Source: Candidatus Dechloromonas phosphorivorans
Lineage (GTDB): Bacteria > Pseudomonadota > Gammaproteobacteria > Burkholderiales > Rhodocyclaceae
NCBI GenBank assembly: GCA_016709495.1
Contig: JADJMS010000011.1
Span: 1-64,000, forward strand
DNA length: 64,000 nucleotides
Direction: 5' to 3'
Part shown: piece by piece, positions 36,240 through 45,021 of the stretch
Layout of the letters: every line of letters begins with the position of its first letter
How positions within the stretch are numbered: the stretch's first letter is position 1
Translations under genes and position numbers: made by a program
The notes under the pieces: generated by a model
The model's input: only the letters and a program-made list of their open reading frames with translations
What the model was told of the DNA's origin: nothing
Database searches by the model: none

Positions 36240-37413
36240 TTAGGCAGTTTCAGCGAAGAGTTCGCGGCCAATCAGCATTCTACGGATTTCCGAGGTACCT
36301 GCCCCGATCTCATAGAGCTTGGCATCACGCCACAAGCGCCCAACCGGGTACTCGTTGGTGTAGCCAACGCCACCCAGCGTCTGGATCGCTTCACCGGCCA
36401 TCCAGGTCGCCTTCTCGGCAGAATAGAGGATCGCGCCAGCCGCATCCTTGCGTAGTGTGCGGGCGTGGTCGGTATTGTCGCAGGCCTTGCCCAACGCATA
36501 GACGTAGGCGCGGTTGGCCATCCAGGTCGAATACATGTCGGCGACCTTGCCCTGCATGAGCTGGAATTCGCCAATGGCCTGACCAAACTGTTTGCGCTCG
36601 TGGATAAACGGCACGACGACATCCATGCACGCCGCCATGATGCCGAGCGGACCGCCACAGAGAACGGCGCGTTCGTAATCGAGGCCGGACATCAATACCC
36701 TGGTGCCTTGGCCGACGCCACCCAGCACGTTTTCTTCTGGCACTTCGCAATCGTCGAAAAAGAGCGGGAAGGTATTCGAGCCGCGCATCCCCAGCTTGTC
36801 GAGGTGGGTGCCGTGGGTGAAGCCTTTCATGCCCTTTTCGACGATGAAGGCAGTCATGCCCTTGGCGCCGGCATCCGGATCGGTCTTGGCATAAACCACC
36901 AGCGTGTCGGCGTCGCCGCCATTGGTGATCCACATCTTGGAACCGTTGAGGATGTAACGGTCGCCCTTTTTCTCGGCCTTGAGCTTCATCGAGACGACAT
37001 CGGAACCGGCGCTCGGTTCGGACATGGCCAGCGCGCCGACGTGGTCGCCGGAGATCAGCTTGGGCAGGTATTTCTGGCGTTGGGCCTCGGTGCCATTGCG
37101 GCGGATCTGGTTAACGCACAGATTCGAGTGGGCGCCGTAGGACAGGCCGATGGAGGCCGAAGCACGCGAGATTTCTTCGAGTGCGACGATGTGAGCCAGA
37201 TAGCCCATATTGGTGCCGCCGTACTCCTCGCCGGCAGTCATCCCAAGCAGGCCCATGTCGCCGAATTTCTTCCAGAGATCGGCCGGGAATTCATTGACGC
37301 GATCCACTTCGGCGGCACGTGGGGCAATTTCTGCATCGGCAAATGCCTTCACTGCGTCACGCAGCAAGGTTGATGTCTTCGCCGAGGCCGAAGTCGAGGC
37401 TGGGTATATTCAT
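36240..37413 (-). CDS. liuA: Isovaleryl-CoA dehydrogenase (N-terminal frameshift)
   Basis: About 390 residues: FGDMGLLGMTAGEEYGGTNMGYLAHIVALEEISRASASIGLSYGAHSNLC, MSEPSAGSDVVSMKLKAEKKGDRYILNGSKMWITNGG, and the catalytic Glu in SGLDYERAVLCGGPLG at the position specific to isovaleryl-CoA dehydrogenases. The true start at 37413 encodes MNIPSLDFGLGEDIN; a surplus C near 37366 shifts the frame there. It performs the first acyl-CoA step of leucine degradation and donates electrons to ETF. Confidence 0.94.
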
Positions 37414-37434
37414 GGTTTTGTCTCCGTTATCGAT

Positions 37435-37893
37435 TTATTTTTCAGTTTTGCCATGCATGACCATAATGGTCTGCTGCATCAGCGCACACAGGTTTTCCCG
37501 GCCATTTTTGATCGCAAAGACTTCAGCCTGGGTAATGATCAGCGTTTTGCCCGGACGCACCACCTTGCCACGGGCGATCAGTTTTTCGCCATCAGCCGGG
37601 GCGACCAGATTCATCTTGAATTCAACAGTCAGCACCGAGGCGGTTTCCGGCACGACAGTCATCGCCGCATAGCCAGCCGCCGAATCGGCAATCATGCCAA
37701 CCACGCCGCCATGCACAAAGCCATGCTGTTGTTCAACGCCCGTCCAGTGCGGGAGATGAATTTCCGTCCGGCCATGTTCGACCAGCGCCAGCGTAGCCTG
37801 AATCAAGGCCATGGCGTTCTGGCGAGCAAAACTGGCACGCACGCGTTCGGGAAAATTCGGATCGGACGCCGCTTGGACATGACGCGCAAACAC
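37435..37893 (-). CDS. PaaI-family hotdog thioesterase
   Basis: A 152-residue hotdog protein with GFVHGGVVGMIADSAAGYAAMTVV (catalytic and helix motif of the PaaI group) and VLTVEFKMNLVAPADGEKLIARGKVVRPGKT. It likely hydrolyses short acyl-CoAs that accumulate in the pathway. Its GTG start (37893) lies inside the 3' end of the MerR gene, with 91 bases of overlap in another frame; this unusual overlap suggests that a stretch between the genes has been lost. Confidence 0.85.
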   Translation of the reverse strand: MFARHVQAASDPNFPERVRASFARQNAMALIQATLALVEHGRTEIHLPHWTGVEQQHGFVHGGVVGMIADSAAGYAAMTVVPETASVLTVEFKMNLVAPADGEKLIARGKVVRPGKTLIITQAEVFAIKNGRENLCALMQQTIMVMHGKTEK

Positions 37894-38180
37894 TCAGCCA
37901 GCTGGGGCGTTTCATCCTCGGTCGAGTTATACATCCCGATCAGATCCTTGATTTCGGCCAGCGACAAGCCAAGGCGCTTGCCGCGCAAGGCCATTTTCAG
38001 GCGAGCGCGGTCACGACGGGTAAAAATACGTTTGCTGCCTTCGCGTAGCGGCGCCAAGATGCCCTGATCCTCCCAAAAGCGAATCGTGCGTGGCGTAATA
38101 CTGAATTCGCGAGCGAGGTCTGAAATGGCGAAAGTGATGGCCGGCTGGTCCACTGGGCTGTCCTTGAAGAGTTCGGGCAA
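37803..38180 (-). CDS. liuR: MerR-family regulator, LiuR-like, with abnormal C-terminus
   Basis: The N-terminal 80 residues are a clear MerR winged helix (ITFAISDLAREFSITPRTIRFWEDQGILAPLREGSKRIFTRRDRARLKMALRGKRLGLSLAEIKDLIGMY). LiuR-type regulators control leucine-degradation operons in proteobacteria. From about residue 105 the sequence (RPIRIFPNACV) is simply the next gene read in another frame, so the normal coiled-coil tail appears to be missing. First gene of the liu operon as read here; the promoter lies in the 75 bases before the divergent hydrolase. Confidence 0.85.
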   Translation of the reverse strand: MPELFKDSPVDQPAITFAISDLAREFSITPRTIRFWEDQGILAPLREGSKRIFTRRDRARLKMALRGKRLGLSLAEIKDLIGMYNSTEDETPQLAECLRVMSKRRPIRIFPNACVPVLLARTPWP

Positions 38181-38255
38181 GTAAATCAGAAGAAAGGGGA
38201 TTTTTCAATCCGCACCCGTATGGTAACTTGTACGGCCTCGCGCTCTGGATCGCCC

Positions 38256-39281
38256 ATGACTTTGCATTACCCTCACGCCCACGCTCCTGAAAATGGCGCA
38301 CTGACAGAAGTTGCCGCTGGCGTTTTCTGGCTGCGCATGCCGCTGCCTTTTCAGCTGGATCACATCAATCTTTGGTTGCTTCGCGATGGTGATGGCTGGG
38401 TAATTGTGGATACCGGTTTTCCCGATGACGCCGTGCGAGAAACCTGGACAAAAATCATTGATGGTCTGGATGGCCCGGTCAAACGCTTGATCGTTACCCA
38501 TTTTCATCCCGATCATCTCGGCCTCGCCACCTGGTTGATGGAAAAAACCGGCGCACCCTTGTCCATGACCACTGGCGAGTTCCTCACCGCACATGCAGTC
38601 TGGCATGAGTTTGGCGGACATGGCGCGCGCTTCATGGTCGAGCAATTCCGCCAGCACGGCCTTGGCGCCAACCTGCTGGCCAAATTTGAGCAACGCGGAT
38701 CGGGCTATCGCAAGGCGGTACCCAGCTTGCCGGACTATTATGAACGCATCAAGGCGGGCGATACTGTTACGGTCAACGGCAGAATATGGCAGGTTTTTAT
38801 CGGACATGGACATGCCCCAGAGCATATGGCGCTTTACTGCGCGGAACTGGACGTGTTAATTTCCGGGGATATGCTTTTGCCGAGAATTTCCACAAATGTG
38901 AGTGTCTTTGCGGCAACACCGAATGCTGATGCCTTGGGTTGGTATCTGGATTCGCTGGATGTGTTTGCCTCGGAAGTTTCGGAAAAGGCGTTGGTGTTGC
39001 CTTCACACGGGTTGCCCTTTACTGGGGTGCAGCCTCGGGTGAAAGCACTGCACGCGCATCATGAAGAGCGTTTGCAGGCATTGGAGACAAGTTGTGAAGA
39101 GACGCCAAAGTGCGCCGCCGAGTTGCTCGAAACCTTGTTCCAGCGGGCACTTGACACGCATCAGACCATGTTTGCGATGGGCGAGGCAATTGCCCATTTG
39201 AACTACCTTGAACAAGCTGGCCGGTTGTCACGCAACATCGACGCCGACGGTGTAATTCGATACTCGCGGTTGCCTCATTAA
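38256..39281 (+). CDS. MBL-fold metallo-hydrolase
   Basis: A 341-residue hydrolase of the metallo-beta-lactamase fold: VTHFHPDHLGLATWLMEKTG is the HxHxDH motif, IGHGHAPEHMALYC and ISGDMLLPRIS provide ligands, and LVLPSHGLPFTGV the last His. A C-terminal helical extension (CAAELLETLFQRALDTHQTMFAMGEAIAHLNYLEQAGRL) matches the winged-helix domain seen in many such proteins. It precedes phaC by 30 bases and may be cotranscribed. Substrate unknown. Confidence 0.88.
   Translation: MTLHYPHAHAPENGALTEVAAGVFWLRMPLPFQLDHINLWLLRDGDGWVIVDTGFPDDAVRETWTKIIDGLDGPVKRLIVTHFHPDHLGLATWLMEKTGAPLSMTTGEFLTAHAVWHEFGGHGARFMVEQFRQHGLGANLLAKFEQRGSGYRKAVPSLPDYYERIKAGDTVTVNGRIWQVFIGHGHAPEHMALYCAELDVLISGDMLLPRISTNVSVFAATPNADALGWYLDSLDVFASEVSEKALVLPSHGLPFTGVQPRVKALHAHHEERLQALETSCEETPKCAAELLETLFQRALDTHQTMFAMGEAIAHLNYLEQAGRLSRNIDADGVIRYSRLPH
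38766..38777 (+). repeat. GTTRCGGTCRAC motif
   Basis: GTTACGGTCAAC in the MBL hydrolase upstream of phaC, read as VTVN. Confidence 0.6.
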
Positions 39282-39311
39282 AGCCGCGCACTGACAGAGG
39301 GAAATTAGCGT

Positions 39312-41147
39312 ATGACGAAGCAAACTGAAAATATGGGCATGAATCTGCCCAACCCGGCCGATATGGCCAAAACCTATGCTGAAGTCGCCCAGCGCGCTTC
39401 GCGCCTGATCAACCAGTTCATGGAAAAAAAGGTCAAGGACGGCGTTAGCGCACCGACCGATGAACTTGGCGTCGCCAAAGCTTTCATGGATATGTCGTCA
39501 CGTTTGATGGCCAATCCGTACAAGATGGCCCAGACCCAGATGAACATGATGTGGGATTACTGTTCATTGTGGCAGAACACCTCGATGAAGATGATGGGCC
39601 TGCCGACGCAAGCCATCGCGGCACCGAAAAAGGGTGACAACCGCTTCAAGAACGAGGAGTGGGAAGAGCACTTCATGTTCGACTTCATCAAGCAGTCTTA
39701 CCTGATTACCGCCCGCCACCTGCATGACACCGTCGCCGAGACCGAAGGCCTGGACGAAGCCACCCAGCAGAAGGTCAACTTCTTCACCCGCCAGTACATT
39801 GACGCGCTGTCGCCGTCCAACTTCGCCATGACCAATCCGGAAGTCTTCCGTGAAACCGTCAAGAGCAATGGTCAGAACCTGATCAAGGGCCTCAACAACC
39901 TGTTGCATGACGTTGAAGCTGGCGATGGCCAACTGCGCATCCGCATGACCGACACCTCGGCTTTCGAAATGGGCAAGAACGTTGCCACGACACCGGGCAA
40001 GGTGATCTTCCAGAACGAACTGTTCCAGTTGATCCAATATGATCCGCAGACCCCGGACCAGAACAAGCGTCCTTTCCTGATCGTGCCACCATGGATCAAC
40101 AAATACTACATCCTTGACCTGCGCGACAAGAATTCCATGGTCAAGTGGGCAACCGATCAAGGTCACACCACCTTCATCATGTCCTGGATCAATCCGGACG
40201 CCAAGATGGCCGGCAAGTCATTTGAAAACTACCTGCTCGAAGGCTCTATTGAAGCCATCAACCAGGTCTGCGCCCACACCGGCGAAGACAGCGTCAATCT
40301 GGCCGGCTACTGCCTGGGCGGCACGCTGACCATGACCACCCTGGCCTACATGACCGCCAAGAAGGACAAGCGCGCTGCTTCTGCCACCTTCTTCACGACC
40401 ATGCTCGATTTCTCCGAGCCAGGCGAACTGGGTATTTTCCTGGACGAAGGTGCAGTTGAAGGGCTTGAGAAGAAGATGGCCGAAAAGGGCTTCCTCGAAG
40501 GTTCCGAGATGGCTGGCACGTTCAACATGCTGCGCGCCAATGACCTGATCTGGTCGTTTGTGGTGAACAACTACCTGATGGGCAAGGATCCGTTCCCGTT
40601 CGATCTGCTTTACTGGAACTCCGATTCAACCCGCATGCCAGCCGCAATGCACAGCTACTACCTGCGCAACATGTACCTTGGCAATCTGCTCAAGGAGCCG
40701 GGTGCACTGACTTTGGGCGGCGTCAAGATTGACATCAGCAAGGTCAAGACCCCTTGCTACTTCGTATCGACCATCGAAGACCACATCGCACCGTGGAAGA
40801 GCACCTACATGGGTGCCCGTCTGCCTTCCGGCAATACCAAGTTTGTGCTGGGTGGCTCCGGCCACATCGCCGGCATCGTCAATCCGCCAGCCGCCAACAA
40901 GTACGGTTTCTGGACCAATGACGCAACCGACGGCAACCTGCCGGAAAGCCCGGAAGACTTCCTGGCTGGCGCCACGCAGAACGCCGGTTCATGGTGGACG
41001 CACTGGAATACCTGGGTAACCAGCCTGCCAGGTGGTTCAGCCAAGGTCAAGGCACGCAAGGCCGAAGATGGCACGCTCAAAGTGATCGAGCCGGCTCCGG
41101 GCAGCTACGTCAAGTTCCGTCTGGATACCCAGAAAAAGGAAAAATAA
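39312..41147 (+). CDS. phaC: Class I polyhydroxyalkanoate synthase
   Basis: A 611-residue PhaC: IVPPWINKYYILDLRDKNSMVKWATDQGHTTFIMSWINPD, the lipase-like box GYCLGGTL with the active Cys, DHIAPWKSTYMGA with the catalytic Asp, and the His in GGSGHIAGIVNPP. It polymerises (R)-3-hydroxybutyryl-CoA into storage granules. phaA, phaB and phasins are not directly adjacent, though the thiolases of this window could feed acetoacetyl-CoA. A strong terminator follows. Confidence 0.96.
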   Translation: MTKQTENMGMNLPNPADMAKTYAEVAQRASRLINQFMEKKVKDGVSAPTDELGVAKAFMDMSSRLMANPYKMAQTQMNMMWDYCSLWQNTSMKMMGLPTQAIAAPKKGDNRFKNEEWEEHFMFDFIKQSYLITARHLHDTVAETEGLDEATQQKVNFFTRQYIDALSPSNFAMTNPEVFRETVKSNGQNLIKGLNNLLHDVEAGDGQLRIRMTDTSAFEMGKNVATTPGKVIFQNELFQLIQYDPQTPDQNKRPFLIVPPWINKYYILDLRDKNSMVKWATDQGHTTFIMSWINPDAKMAGKSFENYLLEGSIEAINQVCAHTGEDSVNLAGYCLGGTLTMTTLAYMTAKKDKRAASATFFTTMLDFSEPGELGIFLDEGAVEGLEKKMAEKGFLEGSEMAGTFNMLRANDLIWSFVVNNYLMGKDPFPFDLLYWNSDSTRMPAAMHSYYLRNMYLGNLLKEPGALTLGGVKIDISKVKTPCYFVSTIEDHIAPWKSTYMGARLPSGNTKFVLGGSGHIAGIVNPPAANKYGFWTNDATDGNLPESPEDFLAGATQNAGSWWTHWNTWVTSLPGGSAKVKARKAEDGTLKVIEPAPGSYVKFRLDTQKKEK

Positions 41148-41173
41148 TTTGATCCTCGGATCGAATTAAGAAA

Positions 41174-41196
41174 GGGAGGCTCCGGCCTCCCTTTTT
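41174..41196 (+). terminator. Rho-independent terminator after phaC
   Basis: GGGAGGC, a TCCG loop, GCCTCCC and TTTTT (41174-41196), 27 bases after the phaC stop. Confidence 0.9.
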
Positions 41197-41252
41197 CGTG
41201 AACTTCATTGCAAATTTGCAGTCTGACTGTTACCCCTTTCAGGAGGACTGTC

Positions 41253-41792
41253 ATGATTTCCGAATCTCCCGTTGTTACGGTTCACATTCCCCTGCCACTA
41301 AGAAGCTATACCAGTGGCTACGAAGAAATCACTGCCAGCGGCGATACGGTGCTTGAGGCAATCGAAGCCGTCTGCCGCGAACATCCGGCAATTGGCCCGC
41401 TGTTATTGAGCGCTGACGGACATTTGGCGGCAGGGGTTTCACTTTATCTTGGGGCAACCAGTGTCGCCGAATTACAAGGCTTGGCGACGCCACTGATACT
41501 TGAAGAGTTGATCAGCATCATGCTGACCGATGAGCCTATGGACTTATCGGTGCTTGCCCAACGGCAGCCTTGGCAAAGTGGGCCACTCGACCGCATCGAG
41601 CAAGTTTTTGACCAGCAAGCCCAACTCGGTATCGCCAGTGATCTCCAGCTCCCGATTGAAAAACAGGGTGTCAGGGTCTTCCTGACGGGAGAGCAGCTGG
41701 AGATAGGCCGAAAGGTGCGCGGAGAAGGCAAGATCGGGCTCGCGTCCAGGGCTAAATACGGGTCGGAACATGCCATTTCGATAGGTGAATGA
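41253..41792 (+). CDS. MoaD/ThiS-like beta-grasp protein with overlapping C-terminus
   Basis: The first ~95 residues (VVTVHIPLPLRSYTSGYEEITASGDTVLEAIEAVCREHPAIGPLLLSADGHLAAGVSLYLGATSV) match the ubiquitin-like MoaD/ThiS fold used in sulfur transfer, but there is no terminal GG. Start has an AGGAGG site. From about 41544 the frame runs antisense through the ubiT gene, so the last ~80 residues are probably not real; a lost base near 41520 would create a stop in either other frame. Partner proteins are not seen. Confidence 0.6.
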   Translation: MISESPVVTVHIPLPLRSYTSGYEEITASGDTVLEAIEAVCREHPAIGPLLLSADGHLAAGVSLYLGATSVAELQGLATPLILEELISIMLTDEPMDLSVLAQRQPWQSGPLDRIEQVFDQQAQLGIASDLQLPIEKQGVRVFLTGEQLEIGRKVRGEGKIGLASRAKYGSEHAISIGE

Positions 41793-42005
41793 AGCCTCGC
41801 CGCCCGTATCCAGAATACAGATACGGAATAGTTTTTCGTCGAGTGCGGTCAACTCACTTTCGGGCAGCAATTTCAACTTCAGCGCGGCATTGAGGGCCGT
41901 CACCAAAACCATGGCATGCGGCCATTGAGGGAGCTTTTCACCCAGGCTGGCCACAAAAGAAGGCAAGCGAAATTTTGGAATCACAAAACTCGAGTTCATG
42001 CTCAT
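41544..42005 (-). CDS. ubiT: UbiT, SCP2-domain ubiquinone biosynthesis accessory factor
   Basis: A 153-residue SCP2-like lipid-binding protein: LPQWPHAMVLVTALNAALKLKLLPESELTALDEKLFRICILDTGGEASFTYRNGMF and DLAFSAHLSAYLQLLSRQEDPDTLFFNRELEITGDTELGLLVKNLLDAVEWP. In E. coli and relatives UbiT, with UbiU and UbiV, allows ubiquinone synthesis without oxygen. It overlaps ubiV by four bases in a ubiU-ubiV-ubiT operon, which makes the assignment firm. Confidence 0.92.
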   Translation of the reverse strand: MSMNSSFVIPKFRLPSFVASLGEKLPQWPHAMVLVTALNAALKLKLLPESELTALDEKLFRICILDTGGEASFTYRNGMFRPVFSPGREPDLAFSAHLSAYLQLLSRQEDPDTLFFNRELEITGDTELGLLVKNLLDAVEWPTLPRLPLGKHR

Positions 42006-42904
42006 GCACCCAATTCGCTGAGGGCTTGCGTGTGGCGCTGGACGATTCCGGCATCACCAAACCAATAACCATCAACCAGACCGCAGTCATCCCAATGCTG
42101 CGTGTTGGTTTGAGGTGTTGCACCATGTCGCGCACTGTCAAAGGCTGCCACGACTTCACCGATATGCTGCTTTTGCGGACTGATACGGATGATATCGATA
42201 CCCATTTTCAGCATTTCGGGAATCTCGTGCAGTAGATTGTAGCTTTGCGCTGACATGGTCTGAATCCCGTTGATATTGAGGAATGCCTGCCCTTCTCGCG
42301 TCTTCAGGGTTAGCCCTTCGGCATGATCCAGGCATTTGAACTGACAGTCATCCTTGTTCAGCCCGTAATGACGTGCGGTAAAACAACGTGCAGAAAAGGC
42401 AAGCGGGATTTTTCCGAAGACGAACACCTCGGTTTCAACCCCGGCTGGCTTGGCTTTGTGCAAGGTCTCGACCAGCGTTCGTGTCGCTTCAAGTGGCGGC
42501 ACCCAGCGCTTCATGCCATAGCGGGAGAAAGTCTCCAGCGCAGCTTCGTTGTAGATATTCAAGTGTGGCCCGGCAACAAAATTCTGCCCATTCACCAGGT
42601 TGACCGCACCAAGATCATTCGCTTCGAGCATACATCCGGCATCGTCGATCAAGCGCCGCAAGGCTTTCAGGTCACTCTCGGATTCAAGCAGGGCCTGGGC
42701 TGAAACCACCACCTGCTTGCCGGCGTCAGTCAGGTCGCGAGCCAGCCCAACCCAATCCGCAGTACGCAATTGCTGACGGCGGGAACAAACCACCTCGCCA
42801 ACGTAAATAATGTCGATTGCAGGGTTCTGCGCCATCTCGGCATAGAACGTCATGACTTCGGCTTTTGGCCAAAAATATAGCAAGGGACCCAAAGCAAGAC
42901 GCAT
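42002..42904 (-). CDS. ubiV: UbiV, O2-independent ubiquinone hydroxylation subunit (peptidase U32 family)
   Basis: A 300-residue U32-family protein starting MRLALGPLLYFWPKAEV. The 4Fe-4S-type cysteines are visible in FGKIPLAFSARCFTARHYGLNKDDCQFKCLDH. With UbiU it hydroxylates the ubiquinone ring anaerobically, with prephenate as oxygen donor in E. coli. It follows ubiU by two bases. The set implies the organism makes ubiquinone in anoxic, denitrifying or similar conditions. Confidence 0.95.
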   Translation of the reverse strand: MRLALGPLLYFWPKAEVMTFYAEMAQNPAIDIIYVGEVVCSRRQQLRTADWVGLARDLTDAGKQVVVSAQALLESESDLKALRRLIDDAGCMLEANDLGAVNLVNGQNFVAGPHLNIYNEAALETFSRYGMKRWVPPLEATRTLVETLHKAKPAGVETEVFVFGKIPLAFSARCFTARHYGLNKDDCQFKCLDHAEGLTLKTREGQAFLNINGIQTMSAQSYNLLHEIPEMLKMGIDIIRISPQKQHIGEVVAAFDSARHGATPQTNTQHWDDCGLVDGYWFGDAGIVQRHTQALSELGA

Positions 42905-42906
42905 GT

Positions 42907-43914
42907 TTATCTCCACGGCCGGTTATAAGCGCCAAGGGTTGCCTGACTGCCTTCTGAAACCTTGCTCAACTCAGCCTGCCAGCTAGGCTTTACCTGAAAG
43001 GACTGGCTGCCGTTGGCCAGCGAATCGAGCGCTGCTCGCAAAGTTCTGGTGACTTGGGTGACATAGGTCGGGCTACGTTGGCGGCCTTCGACTTTGATCG
43101 CGCGCACACCGATTTTGATAATCTCCGGCAGAATAGACAGCACATTGAGGCTGGTTGGCTCCTCCAGCGCGTAATAGGTTTCGCCTTCCACCTCAAAACG
43201 GCCCTTGCACAGCGTTGGATAACCGGCCGGTTCGTTATCTGCAAAGCGGTCAATCAGTACGCCATTGAGCCGAGTTTCCATGGCCCCGGGCTTTTTGTCC
43301 CACTTGACGTATTTGGCCGGCGAGCAGGCGCCGACCGTGTTGGGCGATTCGCCACAAGCGTAGGAAGAGAGCCAGCAACGGCCCTCATTCATCACGCACA
43401 GGCTGCCAAAACCAAATACCTCAATCTCGACCGTAGTGTTTTTGATCACTTGCTCAACCTGCGCCAAGGTCAATACGCGCGGCAAAACCGCGCGGCGCAC
43501 GCCAAATTCGCGTTGGCAAAAATTGACGGCTTCGTAACTGGTTGCCGAACCCTGCACCGAGAGGTGCAGGCGTTGTTGGGGGTGACGCTTGCTGGCGTAA
43601 TCGAGCAAGCCGACATCGGCCAGAATAATTGCATCAACTCCTTGGTCGACCGCTGCATCCACCGCTTTTTGCCAGTCAGCCACCCGCCCGGCCTGGGCAA
43701 AGGTATTGATCGCCAGCAACACCTCGCAACCCTTGGCATGGGCATAACAAATGCCGTCCGCCATGGTTTTCTGGTCGAAATTCAGCCCGGCAAAATTGCG
43801 TGCATTGGTATCATTCTTGAAACCGAGATAAACGGCATCAGCACCGTTATCGACCGCAGCCTTGAGGGCTGGCAGGCTACCGGCCGGGCAAATTAGATCG
43901 GGCAATGAAATCAT
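42907..43914 (-). CDS. ubiU: UbiU, O2-independent ubiquinone hydroxylation subunit (peptidase U32 family)
   Basis: A 335-residue U32 protein: DLICPAGSLPALKAAVDNGADAVYLGFKNDTNARNFAGLNFD, EVFGFGSLCVMNEGRCWLSSYACGESPNTVGACSPAKYVKW with the cluster-binding cysteines, and VRAIKVEGRQRSPTYVTQVT. Start ATG 43914 is chosen by family N-terminus (ISLPDLICPAGS). Heads the ubiUVT operon. Confidence 0.95.
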   Translation of the reverse strand: MISLPDLICPAGSLPALKAAVDNGADAVYLGFKNDTNARNFAGLNFDQKTMADGICYAHAKGCEVLLAINTFAQAGRVADWQKAVDAAVDQGVDAIILADVGLLDYASKRHPQQRLHLSVQGSATSYEAVNFCQREFGVRRAVLPRVLTLAQVEQVIKNTTVEIEVFGFGSLCVMNEGRCWLSSYACGESPNTVGACSPAKYVKWDKKPGAMETRLNGVLIDRFADNEPAGYPTLCKGRFEVEGETYYALEEPTSLNVLSILPEIIKIGVRAIKVEGRQRSPTYVTQVTRTLRAALDSLANGSQSFQVKPSWQAELSKVSEGSQATLGAYNRPWR

Positions 43915-44022
43915 GGAGATGTGTCTGGCAAGTAAAGCAGAGCAGTATAGCCAGCTCACCAGGGGCACCCTTGATCCTGGTCAAACCTTGGTTGCGGCAG
44001 GCCAGCCGCAACCCCTGAAAAA

Positions 44023-45021
44023 TCAGCGGATTACCACCGTCGGCTTGAAGCCAAGTGCGATCCGAATTTTCTCTGCGACCTTATCGGCATCAGCCCGATT
44101 GGGATAAGGACCAAGTTGCAGGCGATGGATGCCGGCACCAGCCTGCACTCGCATCGGTTCACTCAGCCAGTCAAGTTCACGGAACAGGTGATTCTTTAAA
44201 TTCTCGGCATTATCCGCATTGGCAAACGCGCCTAATTGCAGAAAAATCCCTTTCACCGACCCTGCTTCAGTGGACGGCACTACGCTTTGCACCGGCTGTT
44301 CCTCTTGCGCCATGCGCCGTGAAAGCTGCTCAATTTCGTCTTTTTCAGCAGCGCTAACCGTTCGCGGTGACGGAGTGATCTGGGCATAGGATGTGCTCAT
44401 CGGTTCGCCCGGAATAATCGCCTCGACTTCAACCTGCCCGCTCCCGCCATTGACCAGCCCCAATTTGTAGGAGGCCGTGTAAGAAAGGTCGATGATGCGA
44501 TCAGCGTGGAAAGGCCCACGATCCGTAACCCGTACGATCACCGACTTCCCGGTCTGGACGTTGGTCACACGGACATAGGAAGGCAGCGCCAGCGTCGGGT
44601 GTGCGGCGGTCATCGCAAACATGTTGTAAGGCTCACCAATCGAGGTTTTCTGACCATGAAATTTCTTGCCGTACCAACTGGCAATGCCGCGCGCTTTATA
44701 GGGTCGCACGCTGTTATTCGGTACATATTCCTTGCCTAGCACGACATAGGGCTTGGTCGCCGGCTTGTGCAGCGGTTCCCACTTTGGTTCGGCATCCGGA
44801 ATATCATCCAGGCCATCCGGAATGTCATCTGCCGGGCCGTCATCCTTGTAGAAACCGCCGCCCTTTTTCAGAACTGCGGTCGTCTTTTTGGTCGGTGTTG
44901 GCGTCTTAAAAATTGGCGTTTTTTGCGCGTCGACCGTAACACTTGCCGATTGCTGAGGCGATGTGCTGCCACAAGCGGCCAAAAGCATGACAGCAAGGAA
45001 CGGGACCAAGCGCCCGATCAT
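44023..45021 (-). CDS. rlpA: Septal ring lytic transglycosylase RlpA (lipoprotein)
   Basis: A 332-residue lipoprotein: signal MIGRLVPFLAVMLLAACGS with the lipobox Cys, a double-psi beta-barrel (GIASWYGKKFHGQKTSIGEPYNMFAMTAAHPTLALPSYVRVTN, VRVTDRGPFHADRIIDLSYTAS), and a C-terminal SPOR domain (IFLQLGAFANADNAENLKNHL). It cleaves denuded glycan strands at the septum. Its ATG overlaps the rodA stop by four bases, placing it in the elongation operon. A GTTRCGGTCRAC copy lies in its N-terminal part. Confidence 0.95.
   Translation of the reverse strand: MIGRLVPFLAVMLLAACGSTSPQQSASVTVDAQKTPIFKTPTPTKKTTAVLKKGGGFYKDDGPADDIPDGLDDIPDAEPKWEPLHKPATKPYVVLGKEYVPNNSVRPYKARGIASWYGKKFHGQKTSIGEPYNMFAMTAAHPTLALPSYVRVTNVQTGKSVIVRVTDRGPFHADRIIDLSYTASYKLGLVNGGSGQVEVEAIIPGEPMSTSYAQITPSPRTVSAAEKDEIEQLSRRMAQEEQPVQSVVPSTEAGSVKGIFLQLGAFANADNAENLKNHLFRELDWLSEPMRVQAGAGIHRLQLGPYPNRADADKVAEKIRIALGFKPTVVIR
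44929..44940 (-). repeat. GTTRCGGTCRAC motif
   Basis: GTTACGGTCGAC in rlpA, read as VTVD just after the lipoprotein signal. Confidence 0.6.
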
